DNA of 64,000 nucleotides. It comes from Synaphobranchus kaupii. Lineage: Eukaryota > Chordata > Actinopteri > Anguilliformes > Synaphobranchidae. Both the position numbers and the translations under genes were made by a program. The stretch is taken from assembly GCA_029718625.1 (NCBI GenBank), contig CM056376.1:112542112-112606111 (forward strand), read 5' to 3'. The stretch's first letter is position 1. Each line of letters starts with the position of its first letter. Shown piece by piece: positions 9,445-19,784 of the stretch. A model generated the notes under the pieces. It was not told where the DNA came from, searched no databases, and was given only the letters and a program-made list of their open reading frames with translations.

Positions 9445-10539
9445 TTATTGGACAGGCACATGGGGGGTTGTGTACAGATGGGTTGAAACCTGATAACCTG
9501 GTGCCCCGGTAATAAAAAAAATCAAATACCCAATGGCACCAAACTCAAATTTTCACCGTCAATGATCAATATCACAATTTTATTTAATGAATAAATCAGG
9601 TTTAAACCATGCATTTCTAAACTACTATTCTCTATCTATGTGAATGGGACTGCTGTGCTGTGAAAATGTGTACTGTGACTTACATGTAAACAATGGTAAT
9701 CAGTTAAGCTAGTAGCATTGCCTTATTTTGGTTCACATATTGATATAATGATGTTTTTTACATTTTAAAATGGGACTTTTTTCCCCAAATAAGAATACTC
9801 GAGGTTCAGCAAAAACTAGAATTTTTCCATCCTGTGATTTTAAAATGGAACCAGGGCTGAAACATCTACACAAATGCAAAACCTAAAATCAACCAATGGA
9901 ATGACCAGAAAAAGTTAATTTAATTATGAAACTCTGCTCATATTGCAGCTAGAAATGTTGCAACCTAATGTATATATCGAAGCATTCATAAAGAATGAAT
10001 AAACAAGCAGATATAATGGTTACATAAACTGTTTATAAAGTGTTCATAATAAGTTGAATGAATGAACACTTTCGGTGTTGAAAGTGTTGAATGGCACTAA
10101 TTTCAACACATGTTCACATAAAAAATTAAAAAAAAACAGAAAACAAATGAAAGATAAATTAATTGTACATGGAAAATGTCACATGGACATTAGATGTATT
10201 TCAAACAGGTGTCCATCAGCGAGCCAGGAGTATGACACATGGACGGGTGAGTATTAGTGTAATGTAAGATTGATAGACAGGTGCACACATCGAACAGACA
10301 GGTCTGTGTCAGACACACACAGTCGTGTATCGGATAGACAGAAGTGTGTTCAACAGCCGTGTGTTAGTTGTGTCAGAAAGACTGGTGTGTATTATACAGA
10401 CAGGTGTGCGACTGACTACCTCCTCCTTGTTGCTGACGCTAACCGACTCCCATTGCATGCCGGTTTGTCTTTCTCCCACACATTAAGCACATCGGCCCCC
10501 ATAATAGGCACTTTCATGCTCTGCCCCCTCCTTTAAATG
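9445..10539. other. non-coding AT-rich DNA
   Basis: Sequence of low complexity contrast with no repeat landmark that I recognise. ACAGACAGG-like words recur loosely at 10270-10410. No gene is visible. Confidence 0.5.
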
Positions 10540-10870
10540 CAAGGCTGACATCCGCTCTCAGCATTAATTGAATTGGTTCAAATAGATCTAATGTGCTTCG
10601 CCCGGGTCTGCTCCCCTGTGCCTGGAGTTAAAAGACCTGCTTTTTAAAGCGTGACCGCCGCCTTCACTTTCATATAGCACGTCGTCCTCGCATGTGTTGG
10701 GCAGAAAAAATTAGCGGAATTAATCACACCTTTCCCATAGGCTGAAGGTTACTGCGGGCAGAGAGCGGCGTGCAGACTTTACTAATTAGCTCCAGAGTGA
10801 CAGATCTCACTGGCTCCGCCCCTCTCCCGTTGCCTCACAGAGAAGGGCAATGAGGAAGAGCGAAGGAGGA
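10540..10870. promoter_or_regulatory. candidate conserved non-coding element
   Basis: A repeat-free block contains several homeodomain-type TAAT cores (for example ATTAATTGAA at about 10562 and CTAATTAGC at about 10781) and balanced composition, unlike its simple-repeat flanks. The call rests on texture only, because no cross-species comparison was possible. Confidence 0.25.
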
Positions 10871-11207
10871 AGAGCGACTCTCCACATCTATGTCTTACTT
10901 ACTGCACGGACCAAAAACACTGCCATCCGGTAGTATATAAAGATACCATCCACGCTCTCATACACAAGAAAAGAAAGGGAATGAATAAAAATAAATGAAT
11001 GTAAAACTTTAAGTAGACTTACCCTAGCACCGCCCTTCCTATTCACTGAACATAAACATGTCCCCACTAGCAAAATCTTTTAAAAAAGCCTTGTACATTT
11101 GTCACTAATTTGTAATATGCCAGCTCTATGGACAATCTTAATGGAATCACTGAGAACAATTACAGGGTCCAGTGGACGATAAGGGAAATAGAAAGAGGGA
11201 GTGTGAG

Positions 11208-11312
11208 CGTGGGAGAAGAAGGGAGAGAGAGAGAGAGTGTGTGTGTGAGAGAGAGAATAGGTACCTTTACACCCACACAAAGTGTTTGTGTGTGTGTACT
11301 GTGTGTTGGGTT
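11208..11312. repeat. GA/GT-rich low-complexity tract
   Basis: Short GAGA and GTGT runs alternate. All overlapping open frames in this stretch are low-complexity and have no family resemblance. Confidence 0.85.
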
Positions 11313-11639
11313 TCTATGCCTGTCGGGAGTGTCCCCACATGCTTTCAATGCCTTCCTGTGCCACAGGGGGCCCTAATTTCCAGACGTATTGAGAGAGACA
11401 CTTATGAATAGATGAAAAGGTTATGGCCATGGCAACACAGAAAACCAGCGTCTGCCTGCACTGAAGGAATGTCAACACTGGATTAATTAGGTGTCACGGA
11501 TAGGAGCAAATACGGCATGGGCCATGAAGAACTGTCTTGTTTTTATTTTACGTGTGGATATCTAACTTTAGCTATACCCAGATCACATGATGCTCGCCCA
11601 GGATATTATTAGTAGTTATGCTCAGAATATTGCCTCATA

Positions 11640-12180
11640 GCTGTGATTTATGCTAATGAACTCTGTCCCTATCTGTCTGTTGTTGTCAGCACGCTGTCAG
11701 TAATTCCCTTTGAAACTCTGTAAACTCATCAATGCATTATTATAATTTTTCTTTTTTTTTCTTTCTTTGCAATGGGTGAAATGCTGGTGTCTTCCCTCTT
11801 TTTGACAATTAATGAAAAATTAATCCCAATTGGCTTACCCCGTTTCACACTCACATGTCCTTCGGCACCAGATAGCCCCTTTCTGATAATTAAGAGTCTC
11901 TTGTCACCACAGACCTGCAAATTGTACTGTAACCATGACTGCTGGAGTTCCTCTCTCTGTAGGTTGGATTTAATAACAAGATTCATGTTTATTTGGGGAA
12001 AAAAATACTTGAACAGTAGGCGAGAGACAACAGGCTTTTCTCTAACAGTCTGCACAGAAGGTGGCACAGAACCTGGCAGGCTACCAATAAATAATAACCA
12101 GTTTTTAAAATATTGCATACGTTCCATTATCCAACATGTGCAATCCACATCACCAGCTTATGAAACACTGCCTTAATGGT
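11640..12180. promoter_or_regulatory. candidate conserved non-coding element
   Basis: AT-rich unique sequence carries repeated TTAAT words (for example GACAATTAATGAAAAATTAA at about 11806). A 134-codon plus-strand frame (11772-12176) and a 139-codon minus-strand frame (12148-11729) both cross it. Neither matches a family known to me, and their mutual overlap argues against coding. Confidence 0.25.
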
Positions 12181-13420
12181 ATCCGAATTGTCATGTGATC
12201 ACAGCTGAAGGTATGTCTGAACTTTGATGTCTCCCCGTGGCTGGTGTTGGATACTATCAGTTTGAGCTCGCTTTCACACAGAACACAAAAGAGACACTCA
12301 TCCAACTTTCTCAATAGATGTCTTTACAGAGAGAATATATATACAGAGAGAGAGAGCCTGCGAGAGGGACAAAGAAAGTGAGTGAGAATAAAAGGACAGA
12401 AACAGAGGGACGGAGACGGAGAGCTGTATGTGCGCAGACGGCAGAGACGATGTTTCATGTCAGCGGTGGATGAAGAGGTATAAGCTAGATGAAGAGGGGA
12501 TGAGAGGGACGAGTGTGTGGTAGAAGAGGGAAGAGGTAGAGAGAGAAAGAGATGGTGCGGGTCTGTCTGTGGGAGAATGATAAGGCTGGTTGTCAGAGGA
12601 GGAGAGAGGACTGTCGGCTTCTTCTTTGAGGAGTGCCTTTGCTAAAATGGAGCCCTCTGCATACTGGCATTCACAGCTTGAGTGTCTCCTTTCTGTTGAG
12701 AGTTACTTAGTAATAATAGACACATGCTAATGACACACACGGGATGACAATGAGAAGACAGACTGACATGTACACAAACATACACATGTACGTATATACA
12801 AAAATACTCACAGACTACATGCATGCACATATACAGTACCATACAGTATATATACACACACACACTCACAGTTTCACTCTTGCGCACAAACACACAAACA
12901 TGTATTTTCCTTGAGTAGTCATGTGTGTTGTGACTGTAGTCTCTGCGTTAGAATGCCTCTCCTCCATCTTCACCCCTGTCTCTCCAGAATCGTCCAATCA
13001 GGCTCAGCTTAGGCTTTGTGTCCCTCAAAGCCCTTCTGGTGGGTGGAGTGGGCATAGCTGATCTGAGACCAGTGGCTTCATCCGTTTCCCTTCTAATGGA
13101 GCGTGAAACTTCCGGTGTTGAAACAGCAGAGGCATTTTAAAGATGTGAAAAATAACAGTGCATTGATATCAAGTCCTTACGCTTATCCAGTTGGAATTCT
13201 CTTCCTTCACCAATGTTTAGAGTCTAGAATGCAGAAGTCAGAGATGAATGTCTTGAGGTTAGCGAGTCTAGCAGCGGCTAGCTATCGAAGTCGACCTCCG
13301 TCAAATTCCAGTTGGATAAGATTGGAATTTTTATACACAAATAAAGAGATAATGATACAGAAACACATTTTTCCTAGTCACTGTACTTTAATGTCACTTA
13401 GCTGAAAAATGGAGCATTGA
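12181..13420. other. non-coding; GA-rich and CA-rich patches
   Basis: GA-rich sequence at about 12330-12610 and CA/TA-rich sequence at 12765-12900. At 13183-13320 a 17-bp phrase built on TTATCCAGTTGGAATT recurs in roughly inverted form (AATTCCAGTTGGATAA). No gene is seen. Confidence 0.5.
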
Positions 13421-13578
13421 TTACATTACATTACAGGCATTTAGCAGACGCTGTTATCCAGAGCGACTTACACAACTTTATAGCATTTTTTACATGTTAT
13501 CCATTTATACAGCTGGATATATACTGAAGCAATTCAGGTTAAGTACCTTGCTCAAGGGTACAACGGCAGTGTCCTACC
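13421..13578 (-). mobile_element. tRNA-derived SINE, 3' part (split by Gypsy element 2)
   Basis: Read on the minus strand this is the body and tail of the SINE, ending in the phrase GTCGCTCTGGATAACAGCGT and then TAATG repeats. Its head continues at 19569 after the 5985-bp Gypsy insertion. Other copies of the same body lie at 63706-63857 and 47236-47410. Confidence 0.9.
13574..13578. repeat. target-site duplication, left copy (CTACC)
   Basis: CTACC directly precedes the LTR here and directly follows the other LTR at 19564-19568. Five bp is the Ty3/Gypsy norm. Confidence 0.92.
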
Positions 13579-14278
13579 TGTAAGGGAGTGAGTTGGTTTG
13601 GAGGACCAAACGCGACAGAAGGGTTTTCAGGCAAGTGACTCAGGAGAGACACCAATAAAACAGAGCGGACTCTGTAGGAGGGAGAGGGAAAAAGGAAAAC
13701 AGAAAAGCTCCAGCTCCCAAAACAGGGGAGTGAGGAAGGAGACTTAAAAGGGGAGAGAAAAGAAAACAACCCAACGAATTGGGCGAACTGACAAATAAGT
13801 CAGCGAGAGAAAATACTTTTAGAAAACAAAACCTCTGCTCTCAAGAAGAGAGGAATCTAAAGAGGCGACGGAACAAACAAAGGAAAAACAAACCCGGAAG
13901 TATCGGGCGAAACGCTCGTAGGAAAGAGCCAAAAATAGCGCGACCGAACAAACTAACTAACTCGCACTAAAAGCGAGAGGAATCAGAATACTACAGTACT
14001 TCTATCAAGACCCGCGTTGTTTAGCAAAGCTGAAACAAAGCGTTCGATAGGGCGTACTGATCCTAAACCTTACCGGCTTGACAGTTAAGCGAATTAACAT
14101 GGAAGCGCCGATACCGGAAGACGCAAAGTATAAATAGCCGGCGGAAACCATGAACAGGTGAAATCACTAAGTGCTGGCGAAACGAAAACTCGGCGTGGAA
14201 TAAGAAAAATCCGATAGAGTGCTTAATACAGGTAACGAACGCCCGCAGAGCTAGGGAAAAGCAAGCACAACCATGACA
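13579..14278 (-). mobile_element. 3' LTR of Gypsy element 2
   Basis: 700 bp. On the minus strand it starts TGTCATGG and ends CTTACA. It carries the same TATA box and transcript-start sequence as the 5' LTR (plus-strand AACATGGAAGC at 14098-14108). It appears identical in sequence to 18864-19563. Confidence 0.93.
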
Positions 14279-14292
14279 GGACCCCCCCTCTA
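14279..14292 (-). promoter_or_regulatory. polypurine tract
   Basis: The minus strand reads AGAGGGGGGGTCC directly before the 3' LTR TGTC. This is the expected primer site for plus-strand DNA synthesis. Confidence 0.85.
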
Positions 14293-14313
14293 AGGGACGT
14301 CCCCAGAAGATCC

Positions 14314-15867
14314 CTAAGTCTTATCTCTGCGGAAGTCTCTGATAAGTTGCGAATCCAAAATGTCTCTGGATGGTACCCAGCAGCGCTCCTCAGGGCCATA
14401 GCCCTGCCAATCCACCAGAAACTGAAAACCCCTGCCCACGCGTCTCTCCGCCAAAATACGCCGTACCGTATAAACCGGGCCTCCGTCCAAGAACCGGGGA
14501 GGAGGTGGCGGCTTGTCTGCCGGAGCGAGGGCGCTAACAAGCACAGGTTTTAACCGAGAGACGTGAAATGTGGGGTGGATGCGCATAGCGCGCGGGAGCT
14601 GTAACCGCACGGTGACTGGGTTTATCCTCTGAAGGATCTTGAAAGGTCCAACAAAACGAGGAGCGAGTTTACGAGACTCTACTCGCAAGGGGAGATCCCG
14701 CGTAGCGAGCCAAACACGTTGCCCTACCCTATAAGAGGGAGCAGGACGACGACGCCTATCTGCCGCCATCTTTTGCTTGGCCGTGGCACGCAGGAGGGAT
14801 GAGCGCACACGCTTCCAAACTGCTCTACACCTTCGAACTAAGGACCCTGCGGAAGGTACCTCCACATCTCTCTCCAGTTCTGGAAATAACGGGGGTTGAT
14901 ACCCCATTTGCGCCTCAAACGGAGAGAGGCCAGTAGAGGCATTGCGCAAGGTATTATGGGCGTATTCAGCCCATGCGAGGTGGCGGCTCCAAGATGTGGG
15001 GTTGGAGGCAGCCAAACAACGCAAGGTGTTCTCCAAGGTCTGATTGGTGCGTTCTGTCTGTCCGTTAGTCTCCGGGTGAAAGCCGGAGGAAAGACTGACA
15101 GACGCGCCTAATAGAGAGCAGAAGGAACGCCAGAATCTCGCAGTGAATTGGGGACCGCGATCAGATACCACGTCCACAGGGAGGCCGTGTACTCGGAAAA
15201 CGTGGTCCACCATGAGCTGGGCTGTCTCTGGTGCTGAAGGGAGTTTAGGAAGTGCGATAAAATGAGCCGCCTTGGAGAAGCGATCTACGACCACTAATAT
15301 CACCGTGTTACCAGAGGACACCGGCAACCCGGTGACAAAGTCGAGTGCGATGTGACTCCAAGGGCGGCTAGGGATGGGAAGAGGGCGCAGGAGACCCGAG
15401 GGCTGGGCACATGATCCCTTGCTCCGAGCACACACAGGACAGGCAGCAACGAAGGACCGTACGTCTCTCTCAAGACCCGGCCACCAAAAACGCCGGGAAA
15501 CAAAGTCCTTAGTACGGTGAACGCCCGGGTGGCCGGCCAACTGGGAGGCGTGTCCCCATTGGAGAACTCGAGGCCTCACCCGGGAAGGAACGAACAGGCA
15601 GTGGGGAGGACCCCCACCTGGATCTGGATTAGACTTCAGAGCCTTCTGTACTGCTGCCTCGACTGCCCACATAACAGGAGCCACAATGTGGTCGGCGTGG
15701 ACAATGGGTTCAGGAATGGGATCCTTGTCAGTACGGTCGAACACGCGAGAAAGCGCATCCGGCTTCACATTTTTGGAGCCAGGGCGGTATGTGATTAAAA
15801 AATTGAAACGTAAAAAAAACAACGCCCACCGAGCCTGACGGGAGTTACGCCTCTTAGCTTGCTGCAC
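14314..15867 (-). CDS. pol: Gypsy Pol, 3' part: RNase H tail, integrase, chromodomain
   Basis: A 517-codon frame. It opens in the RNase H tail; the first Met is not a real start. An HHCC zinc module follows (H106, H113, C143, C146). The integrase core is ALDFVTG (D176), VVSDRGPQF (D236) and NGQTER (E272), which gives a perfect D,D(35)E spacing. A GPY/F-like module lies near 401-412 ([11 protein letters not shown]). A chromodomain at about 465-513 has [16 protein letters not shown] and CWVP. Integrase would join the cDNA into chromosomes, and the chromodomain is thought to guide it to marked chromatin. The frame is shifted by one base from the upstream Pol frame, so this copy cannot make it without another frameshift. 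Confidence 0.95.
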   Translation of the reverse strand: MQQAKRRNSRQARWALFFLRFNFLITYRPGSKNVKPDALSRVFDRTDKDPIPEPIVHADHIVAPVMWAVEAAVQKALKSNPDPGGGPPHCLFVPSRVRPRVLQWGHASQLAGHPGVHRTKDFVSRRFWWPGLERDVRSFVAACPVCARSKGSCAQPSGLLRPLPIPSRPWSHIALDFVTGLPVSSGNTVILVVVDRFSKAAHFIALPKLPSAPETAQLMVDHVFRVHGLPVDVVSDRGPQFTARFWRSFCSLLGASVSLSSGFHPETNGQTERTNQTLENTLRCLAASNPTSWSRHLAWAEYAHNTLRNASTGLSPFEAQMGYQPPLFPELERDVEVPSAGSLVRRCRAVWKRVRSSLLRATAKQKMAADRRRRPAPSYRVGQRVWLATRDLPLRVESRKLAPRFVGPFKILQRINPVTVRLQLPRAMRIHPTFHVSRLKPVLVSALAPADKPPPPPRFLDGGPVYTVRRILAERRVGRGFQFLVDWQGYGPEERCWVPSRDILDSQLIRDFRRDKT

Positions 15868-17903
15868 ATATTCAAGGTTTTATGATCCGTCCATACAGTG
15901 AACGGATGCTCAGCTCCCTCGAGCCAGTGGCGCCACTCCTCCAGTGCTAGCTTTACGGCCAGCAACTCCCGGTCCCCTACGTCGTAGTTCCTCTCTGCGG
16001 GTGTTAATGCACGAGAGAAATAAGCACAGGGGTGCATCTTGTGATCAAGCGGGGAGTGCTGGGAAAGAATGGCTCCGGCACCTAGTTCAGAGGCGTCCAC
16101 CTCTACCACAAAGGGAAGGGATGGGTTGGGGGTCACGAGTATGGGCTCGGAGCTAAATCTCCTCTTTAACTCCGAAAATGCCGCCTCCGCCTTGGAATTC
16201 CATTGAAAGGACCCGGGGAGTGTCTTTTTAGTAAGCGCAGTAATAGGGGCCGCTACCGCACTGAAATTGCGGATGAACCGCCGATAAAAATTTGCGAACC
16301 CCAAAAAACGCTGAACCTGCTTGAGAGAAGACGGAGTGGGCCAGTCTTTTACCGCGGACACTTTCTTAGGGTCCATCCGTACCTCGCCGTCAGCAACAAT
16401 GAACCCAAGAAAAGAAACCGAGTTAGTGTGAAAAACGCATTTCTCCGCTTTCACAAATAACTGAGCCTTAAGGAGCGCTGACAAAACCTGCTTGACGTGA
16501 ACAACGTGCGTTGGGAGATCGGAAGAAAAGATTAAAATATCGTCAAGATAAACAAAGACGAATCTCTCTAACATCTCCCTAAGCACGTCGTTCACTAGCG
16601 CTTGGAAAACAGAGGGGGCGCAAGTGAGCCCGAATGGCATCACCAGGTACTCGTAGTGTCCGCTATGCGTATTAAAAGCGGTTTTCCACTCGTCACCCTG
16701 ACGAATACGCACAAGGTTGTACGCATTACGCAGATCGAGCTTAGTAAAAATAGACGCTCCCTGGAGCCGTTCAAACGCCGAATTCATCAGGGGGAGGGGA
16801 TAACGGTTCTTCACCGTGATGTCATTGAGGGACCGATAGTCAATACATGGGCGAAGACCCCCGTCCTTTTTCTTAACGAAAAAAAACCCCGCTCCTGCCG
16901 GTGAAGTGGAAGGTCTAATAAATCCATTGGCTAAGGACTCCTCAATGTAAGCCTTCATGGCTGCGCTCTCCGGGGCAGATAGAGAGTACAAGGACCCTCT
17001 GGAAGGGACAGTGCCCGGGTAGAGCTCAATAGCACAATCATAAGCCCTGTGAGGCGGCAACGTAGTGGCCCGTTGCTTGCTAAAAACCTCAGAAAGAGTT
17101 CTGTACTGCTCAGGGACATTGGGAGGGAGGGAAAATACTATAACCCCCCCTACTTTAGCGCTCTCCTCGCTCGAGAGAGAATCGAGCGACACAGGCCATT
17201 CAATCTCTGAGTCAGTGAGCTGTTCCTCCCACATAAGTGGGCCATCCGCCAGAGAATCCCAGGCTAGGCTCTCCTTGCCCCCTTCGGAGAGGACCAGGGA
17301 GTTCTCCCCATCAGAACAAAAACCGTCCTGCTCCTGTGCGCTATCAGTGCCGGACTCGGCCTGAGTACTAGGAGACCCTCCTGCCACGAGGAATCTAGGG
17401 ACTGAACAGTGGGGTCCGCACTGGGGACCCCAGTGACGGATAACAGCCCCGCCCTCCTCCCAGTTAATGTGAGGATTATGGCGGGTAAGCCAGGAGTGTC
17501 CTAAAATAAGTGGATACGCTGGGGAATCGACTAGGAAGAACTGGATCTCCTCTATATGGTCGCAATAGGGAATGCGCATGCGTACCCTGGTGGTGATTTG
17601 AGAAATGGTCCCCGTGCCCAACGGACGACCATCAAGAGCCGTGACTAGACGAGACCGCGGAAGAATCAAGGTAGGAATACCAAGAGCTTTGACCCACTTA
17701 GCATCGATAAAAGATTCGACTGCTCCGGAATCTAAAAAGGCATCACAGCTGGTCTGACGCCCTCCCCAAAGCAGTTGCACAGAAATGAGGGTCCGAGGGT
17801 GGACATGAACCTCTCTCGCTAGAACCCTCGGTCCCCCTAGCGAGAGTCCCCTTTTCCCACTAGCTTGGGGCACTGATCTCTCATATGCCCCTCTTTCTGG
17901 CAA
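15795..17903 (-). CDS. pol: Gypsy Pol, 5' part: protease, reverse transcriptase, RNase H (frameshifted)
   Basis: A 702-codon frame that overlaps gag by 67 bp in the -1 frame, implying ribosomal frameshifting. The Met at 17903 is within the overlap and may not be used. The protease has LDSGAVESF with catalytic D58. The reverse transcriptase spans about residues 310-505: FFVKKKDGG, then LDLRNAYN, then the catalytic VYLDDILIF (YLDD 452-455). RNase H begins at about 598 with D603, E646 and D673. After WTDHK (about 671-675) the reading becomes out of frame and stops within 30 codons, because an A run at 15881-15878 is one base short compared with the frame that continues in 15867-14314. Confidence 0.95.
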   Translation of the reverse strand: MPERGAYERSVPQASGKRGLSLGGPRVLAREVHVHPRTLISVQLLWGGRQTSCDAFLDSGAVESFIDAKWVKALGIPTLILPRSRLVTALDGRPLGTGTISQITTRVRMRIPYCDHIEEIQFFLVDSPAYPLILGHSWLTRHNPHINWEEGGAVIRHWGPQCGPHCSVPRFLVAGGSPSTQAESGTDSAQEQDGFCSDGENSLVLSEGGKESLAWDSLADGPLMWEEQLTDSEIEWPVSLDSLSSEESAKVGGVIVFSLPPNVPEQYRTLSEVFSKQRATTLPPHRAYDCAIELYPGTVPSRGSLYSLSAPESAAMKAYIEESLANGFIRPSTSPAGAGFFFVKKKDGGLRPCIDYRSLNDITVKNRYPLPLMNSAFERLQGASIFTKLDLRNAYNLVRIRQGDEWKTAFNTHSGHYEYLVMPFGLTCAPSVFQALVNDVLREMLERFVFVYLDDILIFSSDLPTHVVHVKQVLSALLKAQLFVKAEKCVFHTNSVSFLGFIVADGEVRMDPKKVSAVKDWPTPSSLKQVQRFLGFANFYRRFIRNFSAVAAPITALTKKTLPGSFQWNSKAEAAFSELKRRFSSEPILVTPNPSLPFVVEVDASELGAGAILSQHSPLDHKMHPCAYFSRALTPAERNYDVGDRELLAVKLALEEWRHWLEGAEHPFTVWTDHKTLNMCSKLRGVTPVRLGGRCFFYVSIF
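15878..15881 (-). other. single-base frameshift in pol (RNase H)
   Basis: The minus strand has AAAA just after the DH codons of the RNase H motif. The downstream frame continues perfectly one position over, so a single base has been lost from this run. It is either a true inactivating mutation or a homopolymer sequencing error. Confidence 0.85.
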
Positions 17904-18859
17904 TATCTACACCTCCCCTTCCACAGACTAGCGCCCTTGGGTTTGCTCAACGCTGCCCCATCCACCTGCATAGGTTCTCCCATACTAAAGGAGGAAGAGG
18001 TGGGGGATGGTGATGCAGAAAACTGTGAATAGCGGGTGGGGTGATATCTGTTTCCCCCTTTAGCCCTCTCACGTTCTCTCTCCCGAATGCGGTTATCCAC
18101 ACGGATGGCTGTGGAAACTAGGGCGCCGAACGTGGCGGGAGGCTCGAGCACCGACAGAGCGTCCTTTACAGGATCGGACAGGGCGTTCAAAAACAAAGAA
18201 CTGAGTGGCCCATCGGGCCATCCAGTCTGCCCTGCCAGTGCTCGAAACCCGATGGAAAAGGCTGCCACCGTCTCGGTGCCCTGGCGAAGACAGGTCAGTC
18301 GCATGGCCGCCTCCTGACCGGAGACGTCATGGTCAAAGACTGACGTCATCTCTGCCATAAGCTGATCCGTGTGGCTCATCATCGGTGCATTGGCTCTAAT
18401 AAGCGGGTCGGCCCACTCGAGAGCAGTACCGGTTAAGAGGGAGAGTATAAATGCTATCTGGGAATTATGAGAACGAAAACGGGAGCCCTGCGCTTTGAAA
18501 AAAATTAAACACTGGGTTAGGAACCCTTTGCACTTCCCTGGCTCACCACCGTAACGAAGGGGAAGTTGGAGTTTGGGCTCCCTCGCCTCCGGTGGGGGGG
18601 GTGGGGGGTTTATAGGTGGTGCTTGTGCGACTGGGGGGGGTACAGTGGCGAGAGTCAGGTTTTGGAGACTCTCCGCCACATCGCGCAGGCTGGCAGCCTG
18701 TACCTGCAACTGTCTCATAAGCTGCTCGTGTTGGCTAAGTAACGCCTGCTGAGAGGCCTGGAGAATACGCATGCCCTCCTCATGATTGGCTATAGCAGCG
18801 CCCTGACTAGCCAAGAGCTGAGCTACCTCTGTCGCTGGAACCTCTCTACTGGCTTCCAT
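17837..18859 (-). CDS. gag: Gypsy Gag (capsid-nucleocapsid polyprotein)
   Basis: A 340-residue intact Gag. The start is the ATG at 18859 (MEASREV), only four bases inside the LTR boundary; the frame is open upstream but there it is LTR. An N-terminal Gln/Leu-rich stretch, probably helical, precedes a Pro-rich linker. A capsid-like domain follows, with [16 protein letters not shown] and ALEWADPL. Near the C-terminus is one zinc knuckle, [14 protein letters not shown] (C317, C320, H325, C330). The protein would form the virus-like particle and package element RNA. The start codon lies inside the proposed primer-binding site, an odd overlap of two signals. Confidence 0.95.
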   Translation of the reverse strand: MEASREVPATEVAQLLASQGAAIANHEEGMRILQASQQALLSQHEQLMRQLQVQAASLRDVAESLQNLTLATVPPPVAQAPPINPPPPPPEAREPKLQLPLRYGGEPGKCKGFLTQCLIFFKAQGSRFRSHNSQIAFILSLLTGTALEWADPLIRANAPMMSHTDQLMAEMTSVFDHDVSGQEAAMRLTCLRQGTETVAAFSIGFRALAGQTGWPDGPLSSLFLNALSDPVKDALSVLEPPATFGALVSTAIRVDNRIRERERERAKGGNRYHPTRYSQFSASPSPTSSSFSMGEPMQVDGAALSKPKGASLWKGRCRYCQKEGHMRDQCPKLVGKGDSR

Positions 18860-18862
18860 GTT
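18852..18862 (-). promoter_or_regulatory. self-primer binding site overlapping the gag start codon
   Basis: The minus strand reads AACATGGAAGC, one base after the LTR terminal CA. It is the exact reverse complement of the predicted transcript start at 19391-19381. The gag ATG is included. No TGG-type tRNA primer site is present. Confidence 0.75.
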
Positions 18863-18863
18863 C

Positions 18864-19563
18864 TGTAAGGGAGTGAGTTGGTTTGGAGGACCAAACGCGA
18901 CAGAAGGGTTTTCAGGCAAGTGACTCAGGAGAGACACCAATAAAACAGAGCGGACTCTGTAGGAGGGAGAGGGAAAAAGGAAAACAGAAAAGCTCCAGCT
19001 CCCAAAACAGGGGAGTGAGGAAGGAGACTTAAAAGGGGAGAGAAAAGAAAACAACCCAACGAATTGGGCGAACTGACAAATAAGTCAGCGAGAGAAAATA
19101 CTTTTAGAAAACAAAACCTCTGCTCTCAAGAAGAGAGGAATCTAAAGAGGCGACGGAACAAACAAAGGAAAAACAAACCCGGAAGTATCGGGCGAAACGC
19201 TCGTAGGAAAGAGCCAAAAATAGCGCGACCGAACAAACTAACTAACTCGCACTAAAAGCGAGAGGAATCAGAATACTACAGTACTTCTATCAAGACCCGC
19301 GTTGTTTAGCAAAGCTGAAACAAAGCGTTCGATAGGGCGTACTGATCCTAAACCTTACCGGCTTGACAGTTAAGCGAATTAACATGGAAGCGCCGATACC
19401 GGAAGACGCAAAGTATAAATAGCCGGCGGAAACCATGAACAGGTGAAATCACTAAGTGCTGGCGAAACGAAAACTCGGCGTGGAATAAGAAAAATCCGAT
19501 AGAGTGCTTAATACAGGTAACGAACGCCCGCAGAGCTAGGGAAAAGCAAGCACAACCATGACA
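18864..19563 (-). mobile_element. 5' LTR of Gypsy element 2
   Basis: 700 bp, TG..CA ended. U3 is about 172 bp (19563-19392), and R-U5 is about 528 bp from the predicted start at 19391. It appears identical to the 3' LTR. The small plus-strand frame at 19064-19255 is not a gene; it is duplicated only because the LTR is. Confidence 0.93.
19381..19421 (-). promoter_or_regulatory. LTR promoter: TATA box and self-complementary transcript start
   Basis: A minus-strand TATTTATA lies at 19421-19414. GCTTCCATGTT starts 30 nt downstream at 19391 and pairs over exactly 11 nt with the primer site at 18862-18852. The flanking bases on both sides do not pair. Confidence 0.68.
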
Positions 19564-19640
19564 CTACCTGGGAATCGAACCTACAACCTTTCGGTTACAA
19601 GGCCAGTTCCTTAACCATTATACTACACTAATACCAATGT
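19564..19640 (-). mobile_element. SINE head with pol III A/B boxes, and right target-site duplication
   Basis: After CTACC (19564-19568), the plus strand reads TGGGAATCGAACCTACAACC. On the minus strand this is GGTTGTAGGTTCGATTCCC, a perfect pol III B box, with an A-box-like TAATGGTTAAGGAACTGG further upstream at about 19623-19606. This completes the tRNA-like head of the SINE interrupted at 13578. Confidence 0.9.
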
Positions 19641-19784
19641 AAGTAAACACTAACTACAGAGGTAGGAATAGTGTAACTACAGTGTACATAAATATATACT
19701 GTATATACACATATACTGCACATATACACCGATCAGCCACAACATTAAAACCACTTACAGGTGAAGTGAATAACATTGATTATC

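Larger units (their letters stand above)
13579..19563 (-). mobile_element. near-intact Ty3/Gypsy chromovirus (element 2, 5985 bp)
   Basis: On the minus strand the order is 5' LTR (19563-18864), primer site, gag (18859-17837), pol in two overlapping frames (17903-15795 and 15867-14314), polypurine tract (about 14292-14279) and 3' LTR (14278-13579). Both LTRs are 700 bp and I saw no difference when reading them through. A CTACC duplication flanks the element. A C-terminal chromodomain after integrase places it among chromoviruses, close to fish Sushi-type elements. The only lesion found is a one-base frameshift in RNase H. It inserted into a SINE. Confidence 0.95.

Noticed and set aside
11729..12176. 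134- and 139-codon frames on opposite strands
   Set aside because: They overlap each other, have no domain, and have AT-rich non-coding texture.
13779..13970. Lys/Arg-rich 63-codon frame, repeated at 19064-19255
   Set aside because: Both lie inside the LTRs of element 2 on the strand opposite to its transcription; the repetition is due only to LTR duplication.
19569..19640. tRNA gene
   Set aside because: A and B boxes are present, but the sequence continues into a SINE body and tail, and recurs at several places in degraded form.
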